A stretch of DNA of 64,000 bases from Vibrio sp. AND4. Lineage in GTDB: Bacteria; Pseudomonadota; Gammaproteobacteria; Enterobacterales; Vibrionaceae. Shown here in pieces: positions 17,148 to 28,681 of this stretch. The stretch lies in contig NZ_ABGR01000011.1 of assembly GCF_000171815.1 (NCBI RefSeq), positions 32,761 to 96,760 on the forward strand. Reading direction: 5' to 3'. Below the pieces are notes generated by a model, which saw only the letters and a list, made by a program, of their open reading frames with translations, had not been told where the DNA came from and ran no database searches. Each line of letters begins with the position of its first letter. Position 1 is the first letter of the stretch. Position numbers and translations under genes: made by a program.

Positions 17148-19493
17148 TTAATTGTTCAAATAGAATGGACGACCATATTTGATCGCGTTATCTGAGCCAT
17201 CAAGCTCTTCCGCAGCGGTCTCTGCTCGTTGGTTGGTTGCAAAACCCTGAATACCGAAGTTAACGCTGATGTTGTTTTCGTATTCCGGTGATGAACCATC
17301 GCTACCGATCACTTTGTCATCCCAACCTAATAGTTGGTTTGAGTAGGTTAAACCCAAGTACCAACAATCTGATTGATAACGTAAGCTGGCTAGCCACTCC
17401 ATATCAATATTTTCATTCAGGTCGTAGTAGTACTGACCACTAGCAGACCAGCTAGGATTAAACTCGTATGCCGCTACAATACCTGCTTGTGAAATGCCTT
17501 TGCGAGTGAGCATATCTAGGTTTTTAACAGCGATGGTATCTTCAATGTACTCTTGTGTTACATAGCGGTAGTTACCTTGAATAAAACCATCTTTGAATTG
17601 GTATTCTAGTGTACTGTTAGCTAACTGCATCGAGCTCAAGTCGATATCGTACTGAAGTCCACCATGGTAGAGCAGATAATCGTTGTAGTTAAAATCGGCT
17701 TCAACTGCCCATGAAGAGTAGTTTGACGTTTCATCGGGCATGTTTGGGTTATTGTTGATCTTGGTTTTCTTATCGAAGTAGTAGATCTGGCCAAATGAGA
17801 CGTTCAGACGCTCTTTGTAATCCTCATCGAAGAAACGCGTACTTGCACCATAGCTTAACTGATTTGCCGAGGCGATCTTGTCTATACCACTGTATTTACG
17901 GCTGCGGAAAAGGCCGTAGTAGTCGGTTTGCAACAACGTGGTGTCATAGTTGTAGATGTTGCTTTGATCTTCATCTGGCACATACAAGTATTGCAATTGC
18001 GGCTCTAGCGTTTGGGTGTAGCCTTCAATCCAGCTCGTATCTCGCTCTAGGTATATACGTGCATGGGAGCGAAATTCTGGCATCACACGTGATACGCTTT
18101 CGTCGAGTGCATTACGTTGAACTGGGTCAGTAAGCCCTGCTAGTTCTTGTGAGTAGTACGTCGACAAGAGGCGCGCCTCTGTGGTCCAAGTCGCCCATGA
18201 GTTGGATAGCGGTATCGTAATACCCGGCTCTACGTGCACGCGAGTGGCGTCTGGTTTGTCAGTATCGTCACTTTCGAAGCGGCTAACTTCGCTGTTAACA
18301 TCGAAGTTTACGTAGTCGCCCCACAGTGGCGTGTAGTAGTTCAGCTCAAGTTGAGGGAGGATACGATACGGTTGGTTTTCATCCTCAAGGAGGATTTGGA
18401 AATCACGAACTCGTAGTGATGCATCCCAGAAATCTGAACGGTATTTGACTTCCCCTGCTTGGAGCAATTGACCGTCTTCCCGATTACCAATGTCCGAGTC
18501 TAGATCTCGGAAGTAGTCGACATCACTTACTTTGGAGTAATCAAGACTAACCACCCATTGTTTGTTGATAATACCGTCGTGCTTAAATTGGTAACCCCAA
18601 CGTGTTTTATCAGAGTACTTTTTGTCACTGCCCATGTACTCGCCTTTGATTTCACCCCCACCCCAACCTTCGGTTAGGTAGCGGAAATCAGTATCGAGCT
18701 TATTACCACGCTTTTCCATATACATAGGCGTAATAGTCATGTCGTACTGCGGAGCAATATTCCAGTAAAAGGGAAGTTCGACTTCCAGACCATCACTAGA
18801 ACCATAAGACAAAGATGGAAATAGGAGGCCGGTTTTACGCGTATTGCCAATAGGCATGGTTATGTACGGTATATAGAAAACGGGGACATCCAATATTTCG
18901 AAACGAGGGTGGTGCAGGGTTGCTGTCTCTTCGTTTTGGTCGACGTCGATACCAGATGCAACCAAGCGCCAAGCATTGTCACCCTGAGGGCAAGAGGTTA
19001 TCGTACCATCTTCCAGTTCATAGACAGATTGACCAGTACGTGCGATGTATGCCGCTGTGCCTCGACCTTGTTGGCAAAGGAATTGGTAATTGGTGTTTTC
19101 TAGAGAGAAAGTATCCTCATTGATGTTGTTGGTTACACGATCAGAGCGTGCTTTCACTTTACCATCATTAAAGTTTACATTACCTTCGGCTACAACCACA
19201 TTCTCTTGCTGGTGCAGCGTTACGTTATCTGCGGTGATCTTCTTCGGGCCTTGCGTTACTTCAACATTACCAGAGTACTGAGCTTTATCACCGTTGATGG
19301 CCTGTAGACTGTCTGCTTGTACGACAACTGGTGAGTTAAGCGCGTCCTCTTCACCACTTGTTTCGACCGAACATTGATCTGTGGCGGGCATTTCCTGCAC
19401 ACTATCATTGATATTCGCTTCAGCTTGAGTGGTCGGTACAAACAAGGCGGTGCTGATAGAGGCTGCTAAACATGTGCGGGAGAAATGTGGCAT
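17148..19493 (-). CDS. lptD: LPS assembly outer-membrane protein LptD
   Basis: A 781-residue beta-barrel that inserts lipopolysaccharide into the outer leaflet with LptE. After a signal peptide, residues about 58-155 form the OstA/LptA-like jellyroll, and the rest is the barrel. Mature cysteines are at about 41, 140, 168 and 710. E. coli instead has two adjacent cysteines near the C-terminus (724, 725) and two N-terminal ones, so the disulfide plan differs. The gene heads the block leading to surA and is divergent from djlA. Confidence 0.96.
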   Translation of the reverse strand: MPHFSRTCLAASISTALFVPTTQAEANINDSVQEMPATDQCSVETSGEEDALNSPVVVQADSLQAINGDKAQYSGNVEVTQGPKKITADNVTLHQQENVVVAEGNVNFNDGKVKARSDRVTNNINEDTFSLENTNYQFLCQQGRGTAAYIARTGQSVYELEDGTITSCPQGDNAWRLVASGIDVDQNEETATLHHPRFEILDVPVFYIPYITMPIGNTRKTGLLFPSLSYGSSDGLEVELPFYWNIAPQYDMTITPMYMEKRGNKLDTDFRYLTEGWGGGEIKGEYMGSDKKYSDKTRWGYQFKHDGIINKQWVVSLDYSKVSDVDYFRDLDSDIGNREDGQLLQAGEVKYRSDFWDASLRVRDFQILLEDENQPYRILPQLELNYYTPLWGDYVNFDVNSEVSRFESDDTDKPDATRVHVEPGITIPLSNSWATWTTEARLLSTYYSQELAGLTDPVQRNALDESVSRVMPEFRSHARIYLERDTSWIEGYTQTLEPQLQYLYVPDEDQSNIYNYDTTLLQTDYYGLFRSRKYSGIDKIASANQLSYGASTRFFDEDYKERLNVSFGQIYYFDKKTKINNNPNMPDETSNYSSWAVEADFNYNDYLLYHGGLQYDIDLSSMQLANSTLEYQFKDGFIQGNYRYVTQEYIEDTIAVKNLDMLTRKGISQAGIVAAYEFNPSWSASGQYYYDLNENIDMEWLASLRYQSDCWYLGLTYSNQLLGWDDKVIGSDGSSPEYENNISVNFGIQGFATNQRAETAAEELDGSDNAIKYGRPFYLNN

Positions 19494-19584
19494 TGAATTG
19501 AACTTTCCTTTGTCACTGCTACTCGATGGCTATAGGGTGTTTACACCCTTGCTTGATAGCCAAATGAATCAACTATTGTTTGCA

Positions 19585-19617
19585 ATTATGCCAGAACTGG
19601 GTTCGCTGTGGCATAAT
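19585..19617. promoter_or_regulatory. Symmetrical divergent extended -10 promoters, lptD/djlA
   Basis: A nine-base inverted repeat (ATTATGCCA at 19585-19593, TGGCATAAT at 19609-19617, 15 bases between) places an extended -10 element, TG-G-CATAAT, on each strand. The plus-strand copy could start djlA transcription and the minus-strand copy lptD. No good -35 is visible for either, which fits extended -10 promoters. A repressor operator is an alternative reading. Confidence 0.45.
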
Positions 19618-19759
19618 GCCGATATAAAATAGCTGCAAAGATAGCCAAGCGAAATAGCCTGACCTAAAAAAACGAATTCCATTATCATAAAGGAAATCGT
19701 TGCGTCCGGCACTATAAGTCCGCTGTCGTCGATAAAAATTCATTGATAGAGAACACATA

Positions 19760-20614
19760 ATGCATATTTTTGGCAAAATTTTGGGGGCTTTTTTTGGTTT
19801 ATTACTCGGTGGTCCATTCGGTTTGTTGTTTGGCCTATTTGTCGGTCACCAATTCGATAAAGCACGCCGCCTAAGCCAAGCTGGATTTTCGGCAGGTGGT
19901 TTCGGCAAAGGACCTAGCCAAGCTCAGCGCCAAGAAGAATTTTTTAAGGCAGCATTCGCCGTGATGGGACACGTCGCAAAAGCCAAAGGTCAAGTCACCA
20001 AAGAAGAGATCCAACTGGCTTCGACTATGATGGAACGTATGAACCTTCATGGAGAGCAACGCCGCGCTGCACAAGGAGCCTTCCGTGAAGGTAAAGAGAG
20101 TGACTTTCCTCTAGAAGATGTATTGGTTCGTGTGAAGATCTCTTCGGCAGGGCGTTTTGACCTGTTGCAATTCTTCCTAGAGCTGCAAATCTCAGCTGCC
20201 TTTGCTGATGGTTCGATTCATCCGAGTGAACGTAATGTCTTGCATAAAATTGCTCGAGGCTTGGGGTTCTCCTCTGAGCAGTTAGAGCGTCGCCTGCACA
20301 TGCAAGAGGCAGCGTTCCGTTTCCAAAGCCAAGGTGGTTTTCAGGGCCAGCAGCAGGGACAATACCAATCTGCTGGCTGGCAACAAGCATCACAAGCGGA
20401 TCAACTTGCGGATGCCTATAAAATTCTGGATGTGTCTTCAGATGCGGACGGTAAAACAGTAAAACGTGCTTACCGTAAACTGATGAATGAGCATCATCCA
20501 GATAAATTGATGGCAAAAGGTCTACCGCCAGAGATGATGAACGTGGCGAAAGAAAAGTCACAGGAAATTCAAAGTGCTTACGATCTGATAAAGAGTGTCA
20601 AAGGGTTTAAGTAG
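19760..20614 (+). CDS. djlA: Membrane-anchored DnaJ-like co-chaperone DjlA
   Basis: A 284-residue inner-membrane J-protein that stimulates DnaK. The N-terminus is one glycine-rich helix (FGKILGAFFGLLLGGPFGLL). A TerB-like helical domain spans about 55-190, a Gln/Gly-rich linker follows (about 195-212), and the J domain closes the protein with the HPD motif in NEHHPDKLMAKG. This layout is specific to DjlA. It is divergent from lptD and closed by its own terminator. Confidence 0.96.
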   Translation: MHIFGKILGAFFGLLLGGPFGLLFGLFVGHQFDKARRLSQAGFSAGGFGKGPSQAQRQEEFFKAAFAVMGHVAKAKGQVTKEEIQLASTMMERMNLHGEQRRAAQGAFREGKESDFPLEDVLVRVKISSAGRFDLLQFFLELQISAAFADGSIHPSERNVLHKIARGLGFSSEQLERRLHMQEAAFRFQSQGGFQGQQQGQYQSAGWQQASQADQLADAYKILDVSSDADGKTVKRAYRKLMNEHHPDKLMAKGLPPEMMNVAKEKSQEIQSAYDLIKSVKGFK

Positions 20615-20642
20615 CCAGATATTTTCTAATAATCGTTACACT

Positions 20643-20667
20643 AAAAGGGCACTCGGTGCCCTTTTTC
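20643..20667 (+). terminator. djlA terminator
   Basis: AAAAGGGCAC pairs with GTGCCCTTTT around a three-base loop; the T-tail follows. Confidence 0.85.
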
Positions 20668-20764
20668 GATCTTATGCCCTGCCTTGATTTATTGGAGTCT
20701 TTTGATTTTCCCTTTTTAGGGGGCAGGAGACGCTCAAAAGCTGATTAACTTGTCAGAATCTACA

Positions 20765-21547
20765 TTAGTTGGCTTGATTTAAGTTCCAATCGTATTTGTA
20801 TTTCACGTTACCAGAGAAGTCTTTGTAGTGTGGCGCGTATTTCGCGATGTGGTTGAATACTTGTTTTTTTCCGCCAAAGTCTGCTGCAAACCAATCATAA
20901 ATGGAAGAAAGTTGAGCTGTATTCCCGCTAATGAGCACGCCTTTGTTGCTGTTGATAAATATTTTTGCTGCGGAATCGAGTAGCCTTGGGGTGTTTTCAG
21001 CGGTAAATGCTTGAGGTTGAAGGTTAGGGCACCCTAAACTTGCACAGTTCACCGCGTAATGTGTTCTGGGATCATTCCAAATCGGGCGCAAAATTCGATG
21101 TTCAATGTCGTTTAGTGTCAGTGCCTTATCGTTAATCACCACCACATCATCGGCCCAAGGCCCAAAACTAAATAAACCACCCAGTTTGGTTATCGATTCG
21201 ACAGGGTAGTTATCCAGAATGAGATCAACCGTGATGGCGTTATAGAGGTTCACCCAATACGCGTACTGCTCTGCTCGGTTGTATTGCAAAGGGTTAAGTT
21301 TGGCTAATCGCTGGATATATTGTTTCAGCTTTTCTTTGTCAGAAACTGTGACTTGGCTATAGCGAAACAAGGTATTCTCTCCTTGCTCAACGACGTAAGC
21401 ATCAAGCAACTGTTGCCACTCTTGATGGGAAATTTGGGCTTGGTTAGCTTGATTCGACTGCTTCCAATACGGCCATAAATCCGATTTAGGTGCGGAAAAT
21501 GTCGAGAAAGAAACCAGAGCACAAAATAGCAAGAATAGACGCTTCAT
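20765..21547 (-). CDS. DUF547 domain-containing exported protein
   Basis: A 260-residue protein with a signal peptide (MKRLFLLFCALVSFSTFSA). The mature part matches the DUF547 pattern: RAEQYAYWVNLYNAITVDL, then HRILRPIWNDPRTHYAVNC and SLGCPNL with paired cysteines. Members are found in the periplasm of many Gram-negatives; no biochemical function is established. It is downstream of the leu operon but separated from it by a terminator and a repeat, so it is probably its own transcription unit. Confidence 0.85.
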   Translation of the reverse strand: MKRLFLLFCALVSFSTFSAPKSDLWPYWKQSNQANQAQISHQEWQQLLDAYVVEQGENTLFRYSQVTVSDKEKLKQYIQRLAKLNPLQYNRAEQYAYWVNLYNAITVDLILDNYPVESITKLGGLFSFGPWADDVVVINDKALTLNDIEHRILRPIWNDPRTHYAVNCASLGCPNLQPQAFTAENTPRLLDSAAKIFINSNKGVLISGNTAQLSSIYDWFAADFGGKKQVFNHIAKYAPHYKDFSGNVKYKYDWNLNQAN

Positions 21548-21624
21548 AGAGAGACCTTTGGGTTAAACCTTGTTGCTAGTGTAGACCCGTCTACGACGGG
21601 ATTTCTTTCCTGATATAGGAATAT

Positions 21625-21654
21625 AAAGAAAAAAGGTTGGCCTATGCCAACCTT
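21625..21654 (-). terminator. leuABCD operon terminator
   Basis: Read on the minus strand, AAGGTTGGC pairs with GCCAACCTT around a four-base loop and is followed by TTTTTTCTTT. Confidence 0.85.
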
Positions 21655-21659
21655 GTAGA

Positions 21660-21706
21660 CCCAAGTCAGTCTCGCTGAACCTAACATCTCGAGGTTACTT
21701 GGGTAT
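21660..21706. repeat. Intergenic palindromic repeat, copy B
   Basis: This 47-base unit runs from CCCAAGTCAG to ACTTGGGTAT, containing CTCGCTGAACC and TCTCGAGGTTA. It is about 83% identical to the unit at 10831-10877. The terminal CCCAAGT and ACTTGGG are exact complements. It sits between the leu operon terminator and the leuD stop, that is, inside the leuD 3' untranslated region. Confidence 0.7.
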
Positions 21707-21729
21707 ATTTGTTTCAATTGCGCTTTGAA

Positions 21730-22332
21730 TTAGCTTAAGAAGTTCGGGATATTCGCTTCGTACTCGGCAATCTTGTCTTCGTGTTGAAGGGTCAGACCGA
21801 TGTTATCTAGCCCGTTTAGTAAGCAGTGTCGGCGGAAGCTATCAATTTCAAAGCTGTACTCTTTGCCATTGGCACGGACCAGATTCGCTTCTAGGTCCAC
21901 TTCGACTTCAGCCCCCTCATTCGCTTCAACAAACTTGAAGATTTCATCCACTTCTTGCTCAGTCAAACGGACAGGGATCATTTGGTTGTTGATCGAGTTG
22001 CCGTAGAAAATATCGGCAAAGCTAGGTGCGATCATTGCTTTGATGCCGTAATCCGCGAGTGCCCATGGAGCGTGCTCACGAGAAGAACCACAACCAAAGT
22101 TTTCACGCGCGAGTAGGATAGAAGCGCCTCGGTAGCGTGGAGCGTTCATCACGAACTCTGGGTTTGGCTGTTCGCCAGCGTCATCTAGAAAGCGCCAGTC
22201 ATGAAACAAGTGCTTACCAAAACCTAGACGAGAGACCTTTTGTAGGAACTGCTTTGGAATGATGGCATCAGTATCCACGTTCGCTGCATCGAGAGGAACC
22301 ACTAAGCCTGTGTGCTGTTTAAAACCTGACAT
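21730..22332 (-). CDS. leuD: 3-isopropylmalate dehydratase small subunit
   Basis: A 200-residue swivelling-domain subunit that pairs with LeuC to isomerise 2- to 3-isopropylmalate. It shows [15 protein letters not shown] and the substrate-specificity loop in [17 protein letters not shown]. It follows leuC after 11 bases and is the last gene of leuABCD. Confidence 0.98.
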   Translation of the reverse strand: MSGFKQHTGLVVPLDAANVDTDAIIPKQFLQKVSRLGFGKHLFHDWRFLDDAGEQPNPEFVMNAPRYRGASILLARENFGCGSSREHAPWALADYGIKAMIAPSFADIFYGNSINNQMIPVRLTEQEVDEIFKFVEANEGAEVEVDLEANLVRANGKEYSFEIDSFRRHCLLNGLDNIGLTLQHEDKIAEYEANIPNFLS

Positions 22333-22343
22333 CTGTTTTTCCC

Positions 22344-23762
22344 CTAGTTCTGTTTATCAAAAGAAGCGAGTTGACGAATATCGACAAAGTGACCTGCGAT
22401 TGCTGCTGCTGCTGCCATCGCAGGGCTCACTAGGTGGGTGCGGCCATCACGACCTTGGCGGCCTTCAAAGTTACGGTTTGAAGTAGACGCGCAACGTTCA
22501 TGTGGACCCAAGCGGTCGTTGTTCATTGCTAGACACATTGAGCAGCCCGGTAAACGCCACTCAAAGCCAGCTTGTTTAAAGATAATGTCTAGGCCTTCGG
22601 CTTCTGCTTGCGCTTTTACTTGCTCAGAGCCAGGAACGATGAGAGCTTGAACGTGAGACGCGACTCTGCGACCTTTCGCTACTTCAGCGGCTGCACGCAT
22701 GTCTTCGATACGTGAGTTAGTGCAAGAGCCAACGAAGACTTTATCGACGTTGTAATCAGACAATGACTTGCCCGCTTCTAGACCCATGTAAGCCAAGGCT
22801 TTTTCTGCCGATGCTTTTTCTACTGGGTCGGCAAAACTTTCCGGTGCTGGGATCGGTTGATCTACCGCGATCACTTGGCCTGGGTTAGTACCCCAAGTGA
22901 CTTGTGGTCTGATATCCGCTGCGTTTAGTGTCACGACCGCATCAAACTGGGCGTCATCGTCAGTTTTTAATGTCTTCCAGTACTCTACTGCGGCATCAAA
23001 GTCCGCACCTTGAGGTGAGAATTTACGGCCTTTAATGTATTCGAATGTGGTTTCATCTGGCGCAATCAAACCGGCTTTGGCGCCGAGCTCAATCGCCATG
23101 TTACATACCGTCATGCGGCCTTCCATTGAAAGGTCTGTGATGGCCTCTCCGCAGAATTCAACCACGTACCCCGTACCGCCAGCCGCTGTCGTTTCACCGA
23201 TGATTGCTAGCACGATGTCTTTAGCTGTGATGCCTGGCGCTACTTTGCCTTTTACTTCGATCTTCATCGTTTTTGCACGCGCTTGTTTAAGCGTTTGTGT
23301 GGCTAATACGTGTTCAACTTCAGAGGTTCCTATACCAAAAGCGAGAGAGCCGAATGCACCGTGTGTCGCCGTGTGTGAGTCACCACAAACAATCGTCATG
23401 CCCGGTAGGGTAATACCAAGCTCTGGGCCCATGACGTGGACAATGCCTTGGTATTTGTGGTTGATGTCGTAAAGCGTGACGCCAAATTCTTCACAGTTTT
23501 TTGATAGCGTTTCCATCTGGATGCGTGCCATCTCACCGGATGCGTTGATGTCTTTGGTTGTGGTCGAAACGTTGTGGTCCATGGTGGCAAAAGTTTTGCT
23601 AACCTGACGCACTTTTCGACCTTTTTCACGCAGGCCGTCAAATGCCTGAGGAGACGTCACTTCGTGTACCAAATGACGGTCGATGTACAAGATTGGGTTT
23701 TCCCCATCGGCTGCGACGGCAACGTGTGCGTCGTAGACTTTTTCGTATAATGTTTTGCCCAT
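22344..23762 (-). CDS. leuC: 3-isopropylmalate dehydratase large subunit
   Basis: A 472-residue aconitase-family subunit carrying the catalytic 4Fe-4S cluster. The cluster cysteines are in VGSCTNSR and [10 protein letters not shown]. Other landmarks are [20 protein letters not shown] and the N-terminal [16 protein letters not shown]. It lies 72 bases after leuB and just before leuD. Confidence 0.98.
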   Translation of the reverse strand: MGKTLYEKVYDAHVAVAADGENPILYIDRHLVHEVTSPQAFDGLREKGRKVRQVSKTFATMDHNVSTTTKDINASGEMARIQMETLSKNCEEFGVTLYDINHKYQGIVHVMGPELGITLPGMTIVCGDSHTATHGAFGSLAFGIGTSEVEHVLATQTLKQARAKTMKIEVKGKVAPGITAKDIVLAIIGETTAAGGTGYVVEFCGEAITDLSMEGRMTVCNMAIELGAKAGLIAPDETTFEYIKGRKFSPQGADFDAAVEYWKTLKTDDDAQFDAVVTLNAADIRPQVTWGTNPGQVIAVDQPIPAPESFADPVEKASAEKALAYMGLEAGKSLSDYNVDKVFVGSCTNSRIEDMRAAAEVAKGRRVASHVQALIVPGSEQVKAQAEAEGLDIIFKQAGFEWRLPGCSMCLAMNNDRLGPHERCASTSNRNFEGRQGRDGRTHLVSPAMAAAAAIAGHFVDIRQLASFDKQN

Positions 23763-23834
23763 TGTTTGCTATCTCGTGTATGGCTCCCGATAACGGCTCA
23801 TCAGGAGCAAATAATTATTATTAAGTCTCTTGTA

Positions 23835-24935
<1,101 letters not shown>

Positions 24936-25016
24936 TTAAATGTTCGATTTTTTTGTTTTGTCTCAACGAATTTGGTGGAGCCTGAGTTGTGAGGTTCAAG
25001 CTCTATTTGTTACTCA

Positions 25017-26564
25017 TTAAACCGCCGCTATTTTATTTTGCTTCATCTCTGCAATCGTATCCGCCCGGTGAATGCTGTTGATGACGTGCAGTAGTGCTTG
25101 ACCTGATGCTTCAACAATATCGGTAGAAACGCCAGTACCATGGTACTTACGGCCTTTGTAGTTAGCGATGATGTCAGCTTGGCCAAGACCGTCTTCACCT
25201 TCGCCTTTTGCGGTTAGGTCAAACTTATCTAGCACGATGTCGTAACCAGTTACTCGGTAGATACATTGGTATAACGCATCAACCGGACCATTACCGACGG
25301 CCGCTTCACACATCTCTTTATCACCGCATTGCATCTTAACGCTGGTGGTCGCCATCACACTGCCAGATTGCACGCTTAGGTAGTTCAACTTGTAAAAGTC
25401 GTCTTCTTCACGCAAGTTCGAGAAATGCATCAGTGCTTCAAGGTCATAATCAAATACTTGACCTTTGCGGTCGGCAAGCTTTAGGAAGTCCTCGTACAAT
25501 GCATCTAGATTGTACTCCTCTTCTTTGTAGCCCATGGTGTCCATGTGGCTTTTCACGGCAGCGCGTCCACTGCGGCTGGTTAGGTTTAATGCTTGGTTCT
25601 TAAGGCCAATCGACTCAGGCGTCATGATCTCGTAAGTGTTTTTGTTCTTTAGCATGCCATCTTGGTGGATCCCTGAAGAGTGGCTAAATGCGTTAGCACC
25701 CACGATGGCTTTATTGCTCTGGATTGGCATGTTACACAGTTGGCTGACCAACTTACTGGTGCGATGGATTTCGTCGTGTTTTAGACCGGTATGCACCCCC
25801 ATGAATTCTTGACGGGTTTTTAGGATCATTGCGATTTCTTCAAGAGAACAGTTACCCGCGCGTTCACCTATACCGTTAATGGTGCCTTCTACCTGACGAG
25901 CCCCCGCTTGAACGGCAGCAATAGAGTTCGCAACAGACATACCTAAATCATCGTGGCAGTGAACAGAAATGATCGCTTTGTCGATGTTTGGTACGCGGTT
26001 AAATAGGGTCTCAATGATGCCACCAAACTCGCTTGGTACTGTGTAACCAACGGTATCTGGAATGTTGATGGTAGTTGCACCTGCATTGATAGCGGCTTCA
26101 ACCATACGACATAAGTTGTCGATAGGAGTTCGTCCCGCATCTTCACAAGAAAACTCGACGTCATCAGTGTAGTTCCGCGCATGTTTGACGGCTTTTACGC
26201 CCATTTCTACTACATCGTCGTAGCTACGGCGCAGTTTGTCTTGAACGTGAACGGTCGACGTTGAAATAAAAGTATGGATTCGAAATGCATCTGCCACTTT
26301 CAGCGCTTCAGCAGCAGCATCAATATCTTTCGCCACGGCACGCGAAAGGGCACAAATTCGACTGTTTTTGATGTGTTTGGCGATGGTTTGTACAGATTCG
26401 AAATCACCTGGAGAGGAAACAGGAAAACCAGCCTCAATAACATCAACACCTAGCCTTTCCAGCGCATAGGCAATTTGCAGTTTTTCTTTAACCGTCAAGC
26501 TTGCTGACAACGCTTGTTCGCCATCACGCAATGTGGTGTCGAATATAATGACTTGATTGTTCAT
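25017..26564 (-). CDS. leuA: 2-isopropylmalate synthase
   Basis: A 515-residue enzyme condensing acetyl-CoA with 2-ketoisovalerate, the first committed, leucine-inhibited step. The ATG at 26564 follows AAGGAAGC and gives the family start [19 protein letters not shown]. The TIM barrel holds the metal-binding histidines in VHCHDDLG; the C-terminal ~120 residues form the LeuA allosteric dimer domain. It is first in leuABCD, behind the attenuator. Confidence 0.98.
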   Translation of the reverse strand: MNNQVIIFDTTLRDGEQALSASLTVKEKLQIAYALERLGVDVIEAGFPVSSPGDFESVQTIAKHIKNSRICALSRAVAKDIDAAAEALKVADAFRIHTFISTSTVHVQDKLRRSYDDVVEMGVKAVKHARNYTDDVEFSCEDAGRTPIDNLCRMVEAAINAGATTINIPDTVGYTVPSEFGGIIETLFNRVPNIDKAIISVHCHDDLGMSVANSIAAVQAGARQVEGTINGIGERAGNCSLEEIAMILKTRQEFMGVHTGLKHDEIHRTSKLVSQLCNMPIQSNKAIVGANAFSHSSGIHQDGMLKNKNTYEIMTPESIGLKNQALNLTSRSGRAAVKSHMDTMGYKEEEYNLDALYEDFLKLADRKGQVFDYDLEALMHFSNLREEDDFYKLNYLSVQSGSVMATTSVKMQCGDKEMCEAAVGNGPVDALYQCIYRVTGYDIVLDKFDLTAKGEGEDGLGQADIIANYKGRKYHGTGVSTDIVEASGQALLHVINSIHRADTIAEMKQNKIAAV

Positions 26565-26631
26565 GTTTGCTTCCTTCATGATTTCTGCACGTTTCGTGCT
26601 ATTTAATCGTTTACTTCCGGTATTTAGATAT

Positions 26632-26657
26632 AAAAAAACCCGCATTTTCATGCGGGC
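26632..26657 (-). terminator. leu operon attenuator terminator
   Basis: On the minus strand, CCCGCAT and ATGCGGG form a stem with a short GAAA loop followed by TTTTTTT. It lies between the leucine-rich leader peptide and leuA, the classic position for an attenuator. Confidence 0.85.
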
Positions 26658-26694
26658 TTCTTTGAAATTGGTGTGGTTATTTTTCTTCCACAGC

Positions 26695-26757
26695 CTACCC
26701 GCGCGAATTGGTCACGATCAGGAGGAGGCTAAGCAGGATAGAAAAATGTGCTGACAT
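26695..26757 (-). CDS. leuL: leu operon leader peptide (20 aa)
   Basis: A short ORF encoding [20 protein letters not shown]. Five leucine codons fall within six codons (LLSLLL), immediately followed by Ile and Val codons. The stop is about 38 bases before the attenuator stem. Ribosome stalling on the Leu codons when charged tRNA-Leu is scarce would favour an antiterminator and let leuABCD be transcribed. It is too short for standard gene callers. The ribosome site is weak. Confidence 0.85.
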   Translation of the reverse strand: MSAHFSILLSLLLIVTNSRG

Positions 26758-26791
26758 AGTTGTTAAGCATTCCACAAAATTAAGTTAACAA

Positions 26792-26821
26792 ATTAGTACC
26801 GCACTCAACGAAGCGCGTCAA
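26792..26821 (-). promoter_or_regulatory. Probable leu operon promoter
   Basis: On the minus strand TTGACG (5 of 6) and ACTAAT (4 of 6) are 18 bases apart. The predicted start is about 30 bases before the leader peptide ATG. Confidence 0.55.
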
Positions 26822-27053
26822 CCCTAAAGTCGATTTTTTATTCATATCGGATGAGTATACTAATGAGTAGTTAGGGAATGATATGCCTGTTGAATGGATC
26901 ATTTAAGAATAAGATGCGCTCTGAGTGTGTAATAACAACCGGGTTTGCCTCGATGAGTGCATGTCATTAATTGTCCAACTTACCGTCATCTAGCTGTCAC
27001 TTTCAACGCCTAGTTTTCATATTAAAGTCGTTGTCAAAGGAAAGGACAGTTAC

Positions 27054-27599
27054 ATGCGAGCTTTAGAGGCAATAATTCATCCGATGGCCAGTATTGCTAA
27101 ATTTGATTTTGCCTTATCTAGTGTGTGTTTACAGCATCGTTTTAACCAGCAAGTCGCTAAGATAAGTAAAGGTGTATCACACAGTGGGGACGGGCATCTT
27201 TATTTGGTGTTGGGTTTGCTGGCTTGGTTTCTGGATGAACAGCAAGGGTTGTGGTTCTTACTTACTGGCCTGGTTGCGTTTGCAATTGAGTTGCCCATCT
27301 ACTGGACGTTAAAAAACGGTTTTAAACGTCGTCGCCCAAAAGAGCTTAGTTCACTGCTTCCCGCCTTTATTACTCCCTCTGATCGCTACAGTTTACCTTC
27401 TGGTCATACGGCAGCTGGCTTCATGATGGCGACGCTCATCAACCATTTTTATCCTGAACTGGGGGCCTTTTCCTTCGTTTGGGCTGGGTTAATCGGTACT
27501 TCACGGCTCCTGCTTGGCGTGCATTTTTTTACAGATGTCATCATAGGTGCTCTACTGGGCAGCTTTTGTGGCTCTATCGCTTTAACGTTGACCGCTTAA
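27054..27599 (+). CDS. PAP2-family membrane phosphatase
   Basis: A 181-residue membrane protein with all three PAP2 motifs: K-x6-RP (KNGFKRRRP), PSGH (SLPSGHTAAG) and SR-x5-H-x3-D (SRLLLGVHFFTD). Hydrophobic segments lie around 45-85 and 120-180. Family members dephosphorylate lipids such as undecaprenyl diphosphate or phosphatidate on the periplasmic face. It is 35 bases upstream of a glycosyltransferase and probably cotranscribed, suggesting work on a lipid or lipid-linked glycan. The actual substrate is not shown. Confidence 0.88.
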   Translation: MRALEAIIHPMASIAKFDFALSSVCLQHRFNQQVAKISKGVSHSGDGHLYLVLGLLAWFLDEQQGLWFLLTGLVAFAIELPIYWTLKNGFKRRRPKELSSLLPAFITPSDRYSLPSGHTAAGFMMATLINHFYPELGAFSFVWAGLIGTSRLLLGVHFFTDVIIGALLGSFCGSIALTLTA

Positions 27600-27634
27600 T
27601 TATGAGTGCGTTAGCTATGATAGGAAGTTAATTG

Positions 27635-28681
27635 ATGAAAATCCTTTATGGCGTTCAAGGAACAGGAAATGGTCATATTGCTCGAGCGCGGGCGATGAAT
27701 GAGGCATTCAAAGCACATGAAGTGCAGGTCGATTTTCTCTTTTCTGGTCGAGAGCCAAGTAAGTATTTCTCGATGGAAGTATTTGGTGATTATCAGACCA
27801 GACGTGGATTTACTTTTGTTACGGAAAATGGTGCGGTGAACTACACCAAAACCGCTCTGAGTAATAATCTGATTCAGTTTTTCAAAGAAGTGAAGCAGCT
27901 TGACCTCTCTTGTTATGATTTAATTATCAATGATTTTGAACCAGTTTCGGCTTGGGCGGCACGTAAGCAAAACAAACCTTGTATTGGCATTAGTCATCAG
28001 AACGCATTTCGTCATCCGATACCACAAAAAGGAGCAAGTTGGTTTGATAAGTCGGTGATTAGATACTTTGCTCCTTCTATGTATCACCTAGGGCTACATT
28101 GGTATCACTTTGACCAGCCTATTCTTCCACCCATTGTGCATACGCTCGATTCTACAGAGGAAAGTGAAGATTTTGTCTTGGTATACTTACCGTTTGAATC
28201 GATAGAAGACATCAGCGACTTACTGTTTCACTTCAATCAGCAGAATTTTGTTTGTTATCACCCGAACGTGATTGAGTGCGAACGCATTGAAAATATTGAG
28301 TTGAGGCCTTTGTGTCACGCCAACTTTCACTATCACTTACAGCGTTGCAGTGGTGTGATTGCTAATGGTGGCTTTGAGCTGCCGTCAGAGGCACTGTCGT
28401 TAGGTAAGAAACTTTTGCTCAAACCCTTAGCTGGACAATTCGAACAGCAAAGTAATGTCGCAACATTGGAGGACCTTGGGTTGGCGACATCAATGGATAA
28501 TTTAGATAACTCCATAGTCCGCCAGTGGCTTAAGGAGCAACACGCGGAAAGTGTGAAGTACCCTAATGTGGCAAAAGCGATTGCCAGTTGGGTGATGGAA
28601 GGGGCTTGGGATAGAACTGAAAAACTCTCACAGCAGCTTTGGGACCAAGTTGATTTTCCCAGTTATGTATCCACACTTTAG
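27635..28681 (+). CDS. MJ1255/VC2487-type glycosyltransferase
   Basis: A 348-residue protein starting MKILYGVQGTGNGHIARARAM, the signature of the MJ1255/VC2487 group of GT-B-like glycosyltransferases (MurG-related). The C-terminal half has the nucleotide-sugar region GVIANGGFELPSEALSLGKKLL. No signal peptide or membrane helix is evident, so it likely acts at the cytoplasmic membrane surface. An upstream TTG adjoining the ATG is not needed. The acceptor and sugar are unknown. It follows the PAP2 phosphatase. Confidence 0.85.
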   Translation: MKILYGVQGTGNGHIARARAMNEAFKAHEVQVDFLFSGREPSKYFSMEVFGDYQTRRGFTFVTENGAVNYTKTALSNNLIQFFKEVKQLDLSCYDLIINDFEPVSAWAARKQNKPCIGISHQNAFRHPIPQKGASWFDKSVIRYFAPSMYHLGLHWYHFDQPILPPIVHTLDSTEESEDFVLVYLPFESIEDISDLLFHFNQQNFVCYHPNVIECERIENIELRPLCHANFHYHLQRCSGVIANGGFELPSEALSLGKKLLLKPLAGQFEQQSNVATLEDLGLATSMDNLDNSIVRQWLKEQHAESVKYPNVAKAIASWVMEGAWDRTEKLSQQLWDQVDFPSYVSTL

